Shown here one piece after another: positions 21,830-33,959 of a stretch of DNA of 64,000 nt. The translations under genes were made by a program, and so were the position numbers. The notes beneath the pieces were generated by a model, which had not been told where the DNA came from, searched no databases, and worked only from the letters and a program-made list of their open reading frames with translations. The stretch is from Symbiodinium natans (taxonomy: Eukaryota; Sar; Dinophyceae; Suessiales; Symbiodiniaceae): NCBI GenBank assembly GCA_905221605.1, contig CAJNDS010001224.1:1459056-1523055 (forward strand), written 5' to 3'. Position 1 is the first letter of the stretch; each line of letters starts with the position of its first letter.

Positions 21830-22990
21830 GATGTTCGAGCCATCCGGTAGGTACTCGTACCAGTGCAAGCAACAGAACCCCATAGCAGATGCCAGAAGGC
21901 CGATTGTACAGACAGCCAAATCTGGAAAAGACCTCGGGCAAGCGACTGTCTGATCAACGAGGGAAAAAGAAGCCTGCTCGAGTATTTGCCTGGCTGAAGC
22001 ATAAATCCTCGCCTTGTCCATCTGACTTTGAGACCAGCTGTAGTTAGTAGTAGGTGTGGTACCCTAAGCCGTAAACACTAAACCCTAAAGTGGGTTTGCC
22101 ATGGGCCTTGCGGACAGTGCGTCGGAACTGCCCAAAATCTGGGGTCATACCTGAAGGACCGTAGGTTTGGGGTTTAGAGGCTTCCCAAACCCGAAACCCT
22201 AAACCCTAAACCCTAAACCCTAAACCCTAAACCCTAAACCCTAAACCCTAAACCCTAAACCCTAAACCCTAAACCCTGCAAAAGGGTTTCGGCCCAAAAA
22301 GTGTAGGGTTTCGGGGGGCTCGCTGGGTCTCCGGCGAGGTCTACGGCAGCTTTGATGTGCCAAGCTCAGAGATGGGTTGGGTTTAGAGTTTAGGGTTTAG
22401 GGTTTAGGGTTTTGGGTTTAGGGTCTAGGGTCTAGGGGTTAGGGTTTAGGGTTTAGGGTTTAGGGGCCTACATGCCATGGTTGCTGAGCAGTGCATGCTG
22501 TGCTGCCTTGTATGATACCAGCCCATGGAAGGAGCATCGTTGAGTGTCTTCGTGGTTCGATTTCGCCGAGGGGCCCTAAACTTTGTCATAGTTGGGTACC
22601 ATTTTACAATTTTAAGGATACTTAAACCCAATAAGGAATATATACATTCAAATTTTTAATATTCTCCCAACTATGAACTAGTAAACCCTACACCATAGAC
22701 GCCAGAGACTCCAGTGCCTCTCAATTAAGGATATTCCTTCAACCATATAAGGAATCCTCTTATGAATTCCTTCATGAAGCTTTGGGGACCCCTCTTTTGA
22801 ATTCCGTAATTAAGGCGCATTGAAGTTTTTCGGACCCCGGAGTGTTCTTGACTTTGCGGATCTGCGGGCATCTAGGAACACAGCACGGGCCCCAGTACTG
22901 ACAAGCAGCTTCCTGGATCAAAAAGAGTTTCAGGCTCCAGAAGCTTGGCGTGGACGCAGGGTTTAGGGTTTAGGGTTTAGGGTTTCTAAG
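21830..22990. other. HSP90 3' flank and telomere-type arrays
   Basis: A CCCTAAA array at 22194-22278 and a TTTAGGG array at 22380-22465 frame an exon-like run (22310-22375) reading ARWVSGEVYGSFDVPSSEMG, which I cannot assign. A foldback-like stretch near 22690-22815 belongs to the CAATTAAGG family. Confidence 0.5.
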
Positions 22991-23076
22991 CCTTAGACCT
23001 CAAGACCTTTGAGGCCAGCTTGGTTAACGATGTCTTCGACACCCTGGACCACGACCGAAATGGCCTGCTGAAGGCA
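22991..23076 (+). CDS. CDPK-like, exon island: EF-hand 3 (FDTLDHDRNGLL)
   Basis: The frame reads LDLKTFEASLVNDVFDTLDH, then DRNGLLKA. The helix S-L-V-N-D-V-F is followed by a loop D-T-L-D-H-D-R-N-G-L-L, as in EF-hand 3 of CDPKs, and directly continues the EFLAACLF helix of the island at 18.6 kb. Acceptor TTTCTAAG|CC follows a TTTAGGG tract; the donor is AAGGCA|GTTTAT. EF-hand 4 was not found. If the exons are one gene, HSP90 lies inside the preceding intron of about 4.3 kb. Confidence 0.6.
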
Positions 23077-24286
23077 GTTTATGGGGTTTAGGGCTAAGGA
23101 AAAGACTTGACTTAACTAAAGAGTTTGGGGAGGGGCGGAGGGAGGTTGGGGTTAAGGATCATGCTTAATTAAGGAGTTTAAGTTTTGGTTGTGGGTGTTA
23201 AGGAATGTATATACATACATATTTTCTTATATGTCTATGTGTACACTTAATTAATTTTAAGGAGGCACTTCAGCAAGGAGTTGGAGGACGAATCCTTCCA
23301 TCCCCCCCTCCCCCCCTCCCTGCCCCCCCCCCCCTGAACATTCGGAGCTGATTTTCTCCCCCTTTTAAGCGGTTTCGGGATCTATATGATAATGGGAACG
23401 AGGTGTTGTGAATTTAGATCAAGATAGTGAGGCCCGGCAATCGATTTAAAGGCGACGCCGGACGAAATTGTCTTACGATGCACGGAAGACTTCGACTTGG
23501 TTGCGGAACCCGCCTAAACCCTAAACCTTAAACCCTAAGCCCTAAACCCTAAACCACCCTAGACCACCAAACAATCTCACGACCCTGCATATCTGGGCAA
23601 GCTTGACTTACTTCAGGGGCCCCTACGGGCACAACGTTCAGGGGTATTGGGACTGCTGTGTCCCGCTTCAGCAACTAGGGAAGGAAGACTTTCTATTGTT
23701 TTGAAGACAGGTTCATGGCCCTAAACCCTAAACCCTAATTAAACCCTAAACCCTAAACCCCTATGCATCGGTCCCTTAAGCCCTGATTGGATGGTAGATG
23801 TAATTGGCTAGGACCCAGAGTAGGCCCTCATTCCCTTTTTGTTTGCGTTTAGGTTCTGTTTTTAGCCCCTTTACACCAAAAAGGGTACCTTATTCCGGGT
23901 TACTTTTGGGTCTAGTTAGGGGGTATGGGGCTCTCTGGTACCCTAAACCCTAAGCCCTTAACCACTTGGAGCAGAACAGGCAGACGAGGTCAAGCACGCT
24001 TTTCGGCACTACCCTTCAGGACCCAGTGCTGGAGGTAGGGACTTAACGGATTTAGGGTTTAGGGTTTAGGGTTTAGGGTTTAGGGTTTAGGGTTTAGGGT
24101 TTAGGGCGAAGCAGGCAGTGGTGAGGAGTCCTGTGCTGCAAAAAGGGCTCAGGGCTTTCAAAAGTTTTGGCCAAATCCATCGGAGCGCGCTTATGGCGAT
24201 GCGTGGCCTTACAGCAACACCCTGAACCCTAAACCCTAAACCCTAAACCCTAAACCCTAAACCCTAAACCCTAAACCCTAAACCCT

Positions 24287-24439
24287 ACTTGGAGGTTCAT
24301 GGTACTTACTAACCAAATATAACTGTACTTAGAACCCTACTTATAATACCCCTGAAGGGCCTTATAGGGGTTATCCCAATCATGAGTAAGGTTAAAAGCC
24401 CAGTTATAAGTGATTATGAAGTCCCATGAACCTCCAAGT
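24287..24439. repeat. Foldback element, ACTTGGAGG family, abutting a CCCTAAA array
   Basis: The 153-bp element starts ACTTGGAGGTTCATGG and ends CCCATGAACCTCCAAGT. Its left end directly touches the end of the CCCTAAA array (24224-24286), whose last bases CCCTA could double as a target. Confidence 0.85.
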
Positions 24440-26061
24440 AAACCCGTAATCCTGAACCCTAAACCCTAAACCCTAAACCCTAAACCCTAAACCCTAAACC
24501 CTAAACCCTAAACCCTAAACCCTAAACCCCTGAGATCCCTAAGGTGTACATCCAGCTGTTGACATACAACCATCCTAGACTTGCTCGGTCCGAGCTCCCC
24601 TTTCCCAACCGTAGGAGTCGTAGCAAAGCCCACTTGCATGAAAGATTGAACCCTAAACCCTAAACCCTAAACCCTAAACCCTAAACCCTAAATTTTAAAC
24701 CCTAAACCCTAAACCTTACTCGCCCCCGAGCCTTAAGCCTTGAACCCTTCAACATTCACAGGGAGGGTTTTTGACAGGAACTTCACTTCTGGGCCTAAAA
24801 AACCCGAAATCCCCACGTTGCTCAGCCACTCCAACTCCCCTTGGTGAAGAAAAGTATGCTCCAAGCTCGTTGTTGGGCGTCTGTCACATGTCAAGGAGCT
24901 TCCCGTTTCTGAAGGGGTGATGGGGATTAGGGTTTAGGGTTTAAGGTTTGGGGGTGGAGTCTGCTGGCGCCTTCGAGGCCCTACCCACCAGGATAGCCTC
25001 GAAAGACAAACTAGGGTGTAGGGTTGAGGGTTCAGGGTTCAGGGTTCAGGGTTCAGGTTTAGGTTTAGGGTTTAGGGTTTAGGGTTCCTTACATGGTTTA
25101 AGGAGTATTGGACTGTGCGAGGACTGCCGAAGTACTGCAATTTCAAGCGAGATGAGTGGCGCGACTGTCTGTATCGCGAGGCGGGAGGTCAAGTGTCAGG
25201 CGTTTTGAAGGCCCTACACCCGAAAACCCCTCAAACCCCTAAACCTGTTTAGGGCCTCAGGGATGGGGCTTGCACCATAATCACCCCCAAAACCCTTTTC
25301 TCATTTTTAACGCCCTTACACTAGTTTATGAGGTGACAGCCCATGGATCATCTCGAAACCAAGGTCAAGCATTTAATAGTCTCTAGTTAGGCCTAAACCC
25401 TAAACCCTAAACCCTAAACCCTAAACCCTAAACCCTAAACCCTAAAGGGCGTATCGCGCCGCAACCCTAAGCATCCCATATGGCTGAACAGATGCCCTCA
25501 TTCTGAGTGGAGGCCTCCATGCATCCCGATCCCTAAGCCCTAAGCCCTAAACCCTAAACCCTAAACCCTAAACCCTAAACCCTAAACCCTAAACCCTAAA
25601 CCCTAAACCCTAAACCCTAAACCCTAAACCCTAAACCCGATCCCTAAACCCTGGGCTGTGGGTGCACTCCTAGCCCGGCACCAGGTAGAAGAGGAATACG
25701 CAAGGACCGCGGCTGCTTTTGTGGGTGACGGGCTGCGGACTTAGTGGGGTGATGGGCTGCAGACTTAGTGCTTGTATGGTTTAGGGCGTGGTTGTATCGA
25801 GGCGAGTAAGGGAGACAATGTGGGAGGGGCGGGGTGCCATACTTATATCCCTACTTCAACATGAGCTTCCATGTGATTTCTACTACATCAGGGTTCTCAT
25901 ACGGGCTCGAACTGAAAGCTTACATAGCCCCACATTAAATTGCCTGTCGCAAGGGCCACTCCCTTCGTTCCTGAAGAAACGAGCCCAGATGCAGAAAGGG
26001 CTCAGGGTTTAGGGTTTAGGGTTCCTTGAACAGTGAGCCGCAGCCACCCGTTACGCCCAGA

Positions 26062-26166
26062 TTTGGGATGTCCCCCCTTATACTAACAGTCCTTGCAGGG
26101 ATTCTAATGAGGGGGGTACTCGAAGCCCCATAAAGGACTGTTAGTATAAGGAGGAACATCCCAAGC
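26062..26166. repeat. Foldback element with AACAGTCC arms
   Basis: The arm TTGGGATGT.CCCCCTTATACTAACAGTCC is repeated inverted as GGACTGTTAGTATAAGG...AACATCCCAA. A diverged relative is at about 10889-10980 (GGGATGTTCTCCCGTATACCAACAGT). Confidence 0.75.
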
Positions 26167-26370
26167 CCGGATGGTCGTTGGCAGAGTGAAGCACATAGTG
26201 CGATGAGGAAGCGGCAGAGCCATTGCAGCGCCACACGGACTTAGGGCTTAGGGTTTAGGGTTTAGGGTTTAGGAACGTTGCGGAACCTGGACGATGTACT
26301 TGGAGGTTCAATAACCACTTATGACTGGGCTTTAATTTAACCCTACTGACAATTGGGATAACCCCTTATA

Positions 26371-27355
26371 CTGCGCCGGGCCGATAGTTCGACCCACCAA
26401 CATCTTGGGGTTCTTACACCCATACCCCGCCCTCTTCCCCATAGACTCCTGACACAATGGGACTGGCGCAGCATGCGTTCGGGGAGCACTGGTCTTGCCC
26501 AAACTTCAAAAAGGTGGCATCTTTTTGAAGCAAACTCTGGCCACCAAAACGCATGCTGCCTTCCGTAAGCACTTTTTGAAGCAGACTCTGGCCACCAAAA
26601 CGCGTCCATAAGCACTTTTTCAAGCAGACTCTGGCCACCAAAACGCATGCTGCTGTCAGTAAGCACTTTTGAAGCAGACTCTGGCGACCAAAACGCATGC
26701 TGCCTTCTGGAAGCACTTTTTGAAGCAGACTCTAGCCACAAAAACGCATGCTCTGCGCGATGCCGACGCCGGCCAGGTCCTGGACGCTAGATTTTTTAGT
26801 GGAAACGGCCTTGTGAGGAGCATGACCAGGAATAAAGTTTCGTCGCTCTTGACAAGACTCGACAAAGTTGACGGAGGACAGCGGAGTATTGCATCATGGT
26901 TTTGTTCTAGCCTGGCCAGCGGAGGAATTAATCCCCTGGAATAAACTTATACTATTTTTAATGTTCCGGAGGAGGACCCGGCGCTCTTGGAGTGCAGGAG
27001 TCTAAGGGGGAGAGGGGGTTTTCTGCTGTCTTCTTGTCTTATGTTGTGAGTGCGACGAACTTTCGGCCTGGCGCAGCATGCGTTCGGGGAGCACTGGTCT
27101 TGCCCAAACTTCAAAAGGGTGGCATCTTTTTGAAGCAAACTCTGGCCACCAAAACGCATGCTGCGCCGGGCCGATAGTTCGACCCACCAACATCTTGGGG
27201 TTCTTACACCCATAACCCATACCCCGCCCTCTTCCCCATAGACTCCTGACACAATGGGGCTGGCGCAGCATGCGTTCGGGGAGCACTGGTCTTGCCCAAA
27301 CTTCAAACAGGTGGCATCTTTTTGAAGCAAACTCTGGCCACCAAAACGCATGCTG
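26371..27355. mobile_element. Composite insertion with about 190-bp direct terminal repeats
   Basis: The insertion is flanked by TA on both sides (26369-26370 and 27356-27357). Its two ends are direct repeats: 26371-26558 and 27161-27355 start CTGCGCCGGGCCGATAG and end AAAACGCATGCTG, and differ mainly by a 7-bp extra in the right copy. A third partial copy (27069-27160) abuts the right one. Between them lie a minisatellite (26520-26755) and about 310 bp of unique DNA with no coding signal. Inside each repeat, GGCGCAGCATGCGTT and AACGCATGCTG are inverted relative to each other. It could be a miniature LTR (TRIM-like) element, but a TA duplication is more typical of cut-and-paste transposons. 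The class is undecided. Confidence 0.6.
26520..26755. repeat. Minisatellite, about 50-60-bp units
   Basis: At least four units of the type AGCACTTTTTGAAGCAGACT followed by CTGGCCACCAAAACGCATGC vary in length at CCTTCCGTA-like spacers. The unit is derived from the right end of the terminal repeats of the composite insertion. Confidence 0.85.
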
Positions 27356-29095
27356 TAAGGCCATTTAGGGGTATTATAAGTAGGGGTATAAGTACAGTAC
27401 AGTTATTAGTTGGTTAGTAAGTACCATGAACCTCCAAGTATGCATCGCTTGGCTTTGTCCGAATGTGAGCGATCAAGCCCGAAACCCTAAACGCCAAACC
27501 CTGAACCTGTAGCCTTCCTCTAGCAGCACAAAGAAGGGCCACGTGGCGTGCGCGCGCTCAGTTTTGGCCATCCTAAGTGTTCATGACATGGTCGCCGCCA
27601 GGACAAGCTCCACGGAAGACTCGGAGGCGCGTGTTGGGTTCAGGGTTTAGGGTTCAGGGTTCAGGGTTCAGGGTTCAGGGTTCAGGGTTCAGGGTTCAGG
27701 GTTTAGGGTTTAGGGTTTAGGGTTTAGGGAGTTAGGCGTGGCATCCTGGCAGCAGGGAGTCCTGTTGCTAAACGGGTTTAGAGGGTTTGGGGGCTGAGAG
27801 CTTTCGGTCTGATTTCAGGCAGGCCTCCGGCGGGACTTTGCACGCGTGTATGGAAAGGGTGTTCGAACCACTACTATTTTTTCAAGAACCCCCAAAGCAT
27901 AAGGATGATAAACCCTATAGTGCCTGACAAAGAAGAATACTCGTTTTAGGGCTTTTCAGCAAAGAGTAGACCACGACTGCCATATTGACCTCACGCCCAA
28001 TCGAGGAGGGGCTCGAGGAGAAGCTTGGCTTTCCCTAGTCATCGAAGGGCCCTACGTTCCAAGCCCCAAACCCAAACTGCCAAACCGAAAAACCCCAAAC
28101 CCTACATCCTAAACCCCAAACAAACCCGAAACCCTGCGCTCGCTAGGGACCTAGCAACCACGAAACAGAAGGGGGGGAACAAAAAAGAAAACCCCAAACC
28201 CTAACCCCAAACAAACCCTAAACCCATGAGGGTTCATCGGGGTACTAGGACGAACCCCTACAGTTCCCCTCGAGAACTCCTAAACTTTAGACCTCCAAGG
28301 GTTAAGGGTTTAGGGTTTGGGGTGTGGGGTTTAGGGTTTAGGGTTTAGGGTTTCGGAAGAATCCAAGCCCCTAAAACCGTGCAGGCCTCCAAGGATGGCT
28401 TTTTCCAGCGGTTCTTCAACCAGCTCTTTTGCAGGCGGAAGTGTTGGGGGTTTAGGGTTTAGGGTTTAGGGTTTAGGGTTTAGGGTTTAGGGTTTAGGGT
28501 TTAGGGTTTGGGAGGGCGGGTTCAACAGGTAGCTGGGCAAGCTCGGGGAGTGCTCGCCAGAAGCTGTGAGGCTTCGGGTTGGGAGAGTCAGGGCTAGGCT
28601 CTTAGGGTTCAGGGCTTAGGGCTTTAGGGTTTAGGGGGTTTAGGGTTTAGGGTTTAGGGTTTAGGGTTTAGGGTTTAGGGTTTAGGGTTTAGGGTTAGCT
28701 TGCGATTTAAGATGGCTTGGGTTCACGGTTTACACTCTTTAGGGGTTATTGGGTTTTGGGTTTCGTGTGCGACTTGGGCGCTTAGTGGCTCAATCCCTTC
28801 CCGAAACCTGATCTTGTAACCAGCACTCAGAGTAGGCACTTAGTCTTTGTTTTACTGGTAGGGGTTTACGTTCCCGCAAGCTCTATTATGAACCAAAGAG
28901 GCCACCCCTTTCATTCCTAGGCTACTCTTGGGTCTAGAAGTGATTAGGTAGGATTTATGGTTTTGGGTTTTAGGGTTAAGGGTTTAAGGCTAGGGATGGA
29001 GAAGAACTTAATCCCAAACTTTGGATGTTACCAACAGGCCTTAATCGGGATTGGAGTACTCCCTATTGTAGTTCCTATTAAGGACTTTTGGCATC

Positions 29096-29248
29096 ACTTG
29101 AAGGTTCATGGTACTTACTAACCAATTATAACTGTACTTATATCCCCACTTATAATACCCCTAAAGGGCCTTATAGGGGCTATCCCTATTATAAGTAGGG
29201 TTATAAGTACAGTTATAATTGGTTATTAAGTCCCATGAACCTCCAAGC
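29096..29248. repeat. Foldback element, ACTTGGAGG family
   Basis: The ends are ACTTGAAGGTTCATGG and CCATGAACCTCCAAGC. Its interior is nearly identical to the 24.3-kb copy and shows the uninterrupted centre (CCCCTAAAGGGCCTTATAGG). Confidence 0.85.
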
Positions 29249-29873
29249 AGGGGGAAGATCCCGATCCCTAACCCTAAAGAGTCTGGGCTAGAAGCATAGG
29301 TTGGGGATCAGGGTTTGGGGTTTGAGGCCTCGTCAAGCATGAGAAAGAAGGAGGTTTAGGGTTTAGGGTTTAGGGTTTAGGGGGCACTTTCAGGATTCCG
29401 GCTTAGGGCTGTTGCGGCGTCAGACATCAGGTTGATCGTAAATATTGAGCGATCCCTATAGACCTAAACCCTAAACCCAGTGAGTTGGGGTTCCAAGATG
29501 TTCAAATTCCATGGTCCCAACTTCCTTCCATGCCCCCTATAGAACCCAATCGAAGTTTGCATCTTTTCTAGGGTCCAAGTAGACCCCAACCCTATAAAAT
29601 GGTTACGAAAAACCCCCGCAAAGAGCATGTGGTATGGCAGGCTTGGAGACGACCATGACGGACGGGTGCCTAGAACGTGCGAACGGCTAATTCTTGATTT
29701 GCTTAGGGTCTGTAGCTTAAGGACCCCAAGCCTGTAAACTTTTTTGTTAGTTACCGAAGAGTCCTATAAGCGGTTTTACAATAAGAACCTACAAAAAAGT
29801 AGGTTTTGGGTTCTTAAGGTCATCATGGGATCCAATCGTAGCCCGCCGCGCCAACTAGCGCACTACTCCCCCT

Positions 29874-30053
29874 ACTTGGAGGTTCATGGTACTTAATAAC
29901 CACTTCTCACTGGGCTTATAACCCTACTTATAACTGGGATAACCCTAAACCCTAAACCCTAAACCCTAAACCCTATAAGGCCCTTTAGGGGTATTATAAG
30001 TTGGGTTATAGGTACAGTTCTACTTGGTTAGTAAGTACCATGAACCTCCAAGT
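29874..30053. repeat. Foldback element interrupted by four extra CCCTAAA units
   Basis: Compared with the 153-bp copies this one is 180 bp long. The extra bases are a CCCTAAA run at about 29941-29974, placed where other copies read GGGATAACCCCTATAAGG. The junctions share CCCTA with the target. Confidence 0.85.
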
Positions 30054-30784
30054 ACGAAGGCTGGGAGTGCTCTTTGGGCCACAGTTGGGTACTGTAGGTG
30101 GGGGAAAAGGGTTTAGGGTTTAGGGTTTAGGGTTTAGGATGCTTGGAAAGGAGGCGCAAGGGTAGAGTTGCAAGTGACCCAAACAGGACCCCTGATAACC
30201 CTACTTGATGACTACTCACCACGTGCCCCGACACTCCAAGGAGGATCCCATGCTATAGGGTTTGGGGTTGAAGGGTTTAGGGTTTAGGGTTGGCCAAACC
30301 CTCCATGAGCCTCCCTAAACCCCACACCCCAAACCCCAAACCCCAAACCCGAAACCCCAAACCCTAAACCCTAAACCCTAAACCCTAAACCCCATCCCCT
30401 AAACCCTAAACCCCAAGCCCTAAACCCTAAACAACCATGGACTCCGGATCCTGGTTGAGTGGCTCGTCCAGCTCACCGGGTTCCAACAAGCACTAAGGGG
30501 CCTTCAGGCTTTTTGTTGTTTGTGATGAGAGGTTTTGTTCTGTGTTTTGTAGGGTTTTGGGGCGTTTTTTTTTGGTTGTGTTCTTGAAGAGAGGTTGTTT
30601 TTAGTGTTGTAGCGTTTTGAGGCCTTTATGTCGCGCTTTTTCGGTGTGTTTCGTTTTTTTTCGGGATTTTTCAGGGTTGTTGAAGCTTTTTCGGGTCCTT
30701 TCGGGTTTTTGGGGGTTTAAGCTCTTTTTGTGGGGGGGGGGGGGGGGTTAGGGTTTAGGGTTTAGGGTTTAGGGTTGGTTTCAG

Positions 30785-30877
30785 GGCAAAAAAGACGAGG
30801 TGTCAAGTGTCAACCAGCAAGGCCAGGAAGCCACCATCGACGCCACGCCACGCCATTACCAGAAGAAGGCCCAGCTG
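30785..30877 (+). CDS. Unassigned exon-like island
   Basis: Between TTTCAG| and G|GTTTAGGG the frame reads GKKDEVSSVNQQGQEATIDA, then TPRHYQKKAQL. It is lysine- and glutamine-rich with good codon character and clean splice sites; the donor is formed by the telomere-type repeat. No family recognised. It may belong with the island at 31603. Confidence 0.4.
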
Positions 30878-31602
30878 GGGTTTAGGGTTTAGGGTTACTA
30901 GACCCAAGATGGTTTAGGGTTTAGACTTTAGGGTTTTGGGCTCAGGGTTTAAAGTTTAGGGTTACTAGACCCAAGATGGTTTAGGGTTTAGAGTTTAGGG
31001 TTTAGGGCTATCATGTGGGGTCTGAGCACGCGTGTGCCCTTTCCCAGCAAGTCACAGTCCAGCCTGGGTTGAAAAAAAAGGTTTTTTTTTTAGGGTTTAA
31101 GGGTTTAAGGATTTTCCGGGTCTCTCAGGAGTCAGAGCGCCCCGGCATACTCTCGCGAGATTCAAGGCTTGAATCGGAGCCCGTTACAGTTCGGCCCAAA
31201 GAGCCCTTCAAACCCTTTTGCAATGAAGGAAGAGAGCTTAAAATCATACTTCATACATCAGGATCCATATATATATATGTATATATACATACATATATAC
31301 CGAGATAACATAAGGTATGTACCGTTTTGGGGCTCTCTGGGTGCTACACCAGCCTGCGCAAGTACATTAGCTGGTAACCGGATATAACCTGGCCCTTCTC
31401 TGCTCAACTGGACCGTAAAGACTGCAACTGTACCCGTAGGCCCTTCTTCCCTTTTGTATAGTAGCGTTTGGGGCTCCCTTAGAAGCTCCATTAAACCAAG
31501 AAGGGGCTCCCTTGTTATTCCTGGGGTACTCTTGGGTCTAGTAGCCCTAAACCCTAAACTCTAAACCCTAAACCCTAAACCCTAAACCTTCTTGGCTGAC
31601 AG

Positions 31603-31698
31603 GTGGATGAGCTCAAGCAGATGGATGCCTGTCAGTTGCCTCTCACATCTCCTGCTATCGACATGGCCCCTGCCCCAAAGTCTCGGCGTGGGCTTGGG
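31603..31698 (+). CDS. Unassigned exon-like island
   Basis: After GGCTGACAG| the frame reads VDELKQMDACQLPLTSPAID, then MAPAPKSRRGLG, running straight into GGG|GTTTAGGG. The acceptor is good and the donor is telomeric. No domain recognised. Confidence 0.4.
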
Positions 31699-33959
31699 GT
31701 TTAGGGTTTAGGGTTTAGGGTTTAGGTGATAGGCCTGTTGCAGAAAAAAGGGCGTGTGCACCCGCAGCACCCCTCATCAGGCAGGCAAGGCTTGCGCCCT
31801 CACAAGACCATTGAAACCGCCGGCCCCTGTCACCTTGGTTACGCTTGGGTTTAGAACATGAAAGTTGAGCCCTAAACCCCAACCCCTAAGTCCTAAAGCC
31901 TAAACCCTAAACCATGAACCCTAAAAACTGGCCTTCCTTCACTAAGAGTTCTTGGCCCTCTCCGGGAGCTCCTGGTGTACTCTCGGAGTCGAGCCCAAGC
32001 CCCACGAAAGGTCGACTCCTTGTTCTGATTTCTCATAAGGCATCAAGGGGGTTTAGGGTTTAGGGTTTAGGGTTCAGGCAGGGGTGGTGTTTCCTTCTTA
32101 GGGCTTGTTTGGGTTCTTTGTTTATTCGTTAAATGAATTGCGGGTGTATTCTTGAAGTAAGGGGGCACTGGGCTCTTGTGCTTAGGGAGGGTTCGCAGAG
32201 GTTCGCCGGGATGGAAAAGTGCCCATCAGATTCAGAAAATTCGTCGATCACTTCTCTGAAATCTGGGCTCCTTTTGGAGGTCCTTATTCTAGGGTTTAGG
32301 GTTTTAGGATTTAGGGTACCCCAAAAGGGACCATGATTTAGAGATCTCACCATATGTCTGGCCATATGTGAGATCTTGGCGCCCGAGATCGGCTTGGGAT
32401 CTTGGCAAAAAAAGAAACAAGGGCCTCACCGGTCATCTGCTTTCAGCTTTCCTGTTACCAAAGTCAGAGACTCCAATGCTGGGAATATTTAAGGATTATA
32501 AGGAACCTGAGTATAAAACAGGAAGATTCTTTCAATAGGGGGGGGGGGGGGGGTGTTGAAGTCCCTACACTGAAATCCCATCGTAACCACTCGCTCCGAA
32601 AGGTTCGGCCACTAGCCCGTTGCATGGATTTAGGCCCTTAGACTCGGCTCCCGAGAGGCACCCGGTGCCCCCCTAAAAGCGGTTCAGGGTTTAGGGTTTG
32701 GGGTTTAGGGTTTGGGTCTTGGCCGCTTAGCCTTAAATTACATCCAGGAACGCTACACCTGAACGTGCTTACTTGTGAACTTGGTCTGAACTGACGTTCT
32801 ATTCCTGAACGCAGAAGGACGCTTGGGAAGGGCGCCCATTCTAATGATCCAGGTCCCCCCCAAGAACCCTAAACCCTAAGCCACAGCTCAGGCGCTAAAG
32901 GGACGACCCAGGACCGTAAACCCTAACCCTAAACCCTAAACCCTAAACCCTAAACCCTAAACCCCAAGCCCTAAACCCTAAACACTCGCAAGGTGGTGGC
33001 TGCTCGCGCCAACGGCCCGGCAGATCCGCACCCCCTGGCCATGGGAGCCGCCCAGGAGACCTCAAGGGGCTCGCTAAACCCTAGCCCTAAACCCTAGCCC
33101 TAAGCCCTAAACCCTAAACCCTACCCCTAAACCCTAGCCCTAAACCCTAAACCCTGAACCCTCTAACCACAACTTGACAAGTCCGAATAGAGTTAGGGTT
33201 TAGGGGTTGGGTGGGAATCCCTTTCCGTGTGAATGAAACATCATTTCTGCTAACTTGACTCGGCGTTTCAGGCGTTTCAGGGGAGGGGGGGGGGGGATCC
33301 AAGGAAGGTTTCAGGGGAGCGTTTAAGGTTTACGGTTTACAGTTTAGGACTAGGGTTTAGGGTTTAGGGCTGGGGGTTAGGGTTTAGGGATTATAAGGTT
33401 TATGGGGGTAGTACAGGGGCACCCGGATGGTTTTGGGTCAATGAGCTTGCCGGTCTCTAGGCCGATCACCTAAACTAAACCGAAAGACCATGGATTCCCT
33501 ACTACTCCCCTCTATACTACCCCCTAGGTTCCCCCCCCCCCCCCCCCCCACATAAGGCTCTTTAGGGGCAATTATATGCTTAATTCAGGCTATTTAGGGG
33601 TGGAACCTATTGGGGTAGGAGGGAGGTGGGTAGTAGGGGAAGCCATGAAAAGATCCCTGAACCCTATCACCTCTTTGCATCCTCAGCCCCTTGCGCCCCT
33701 CCCCCTCCCCCTTAACCCTAAATTAGGGTTTAGGGTTTAGGGTTTAAGCTTAATACCCTGAACCCCATGATTTCTTTGCACCCTCAAGGCCTTTTACCCT
33801 CACATCCTGCACCACCCAACCCTTGCCAAGCACTTACAGCCTCAAGAGCGTGGTCGTTTAGGGTTCAGGGCTCAGGGTGGAGGGTTTAGGCCATGGGGCA
33901 AACCTTTGGTGTCCAAGGCCTCAGGGTTTCGGGCGCAGAGACGCAAGGGTCCGAAACCC

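Larger units (their letters stand above)
23077..26297. other. Intron-like or intergenic stretch rich in telomere-type arrays
   Basis: Arrays: 24051-24106 (TTTAGGG), 24224-24286, 24455-24530, 24650-24720, 25390-25445 and 25545-25640 (CCCTAAA), and a TTCAGGG variant block at 25021-25060. Other repeats are a dispersed 115-bp family copy at 23813-23926, a foldback at 24287-24439, and a different foldback at 26062-26166 with GGGATGT and TATACTAACAGTCCTT arms. Exon-like runs at 23449-23510 and 24953-25010 have no assignment. Confidence 0.5.
26298..27439. repeat. Foldback element of the ACTTGGAGG family split by a 985-bp insertion
   Basis: The left half runs from 26298 (ACTTGGAGGTTCA) to 26370 (CCCCTTATA). 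The right half resumes at 27356 (TAAGGCCATTTAGGGGT) and ends CATGAACCTCCAAGT at 27439. Joining the halves with one TA restores the family centre CCCCTTATAAGGCC. Confidence 0.8.
27440..30784. other. Intron-like or intergenic stretch with many repeats
   Basis: Telomere-type arrays lie at 27640-27730 (mostly TTCAGGG variant), 28447-28510, 28630-28695, 29352-29380 and 30350-30435. Foldback copies are at 29096-29248 and 29874-30053, and a dispersed 115-bp family copy at about 28823-28935. An exon-like run at 27540-27640 (ARSVLAILSVHDMVAARTSS) and another at 28383-28440 are unassigned. Confidence 0.5.

Noticed and set aside
26371-27355. CRISPR-like array (regular repeats near 26520-26755)
   Set aside because: Units are tandem with no unique spacers of fixed length; the context is eukaryotic.
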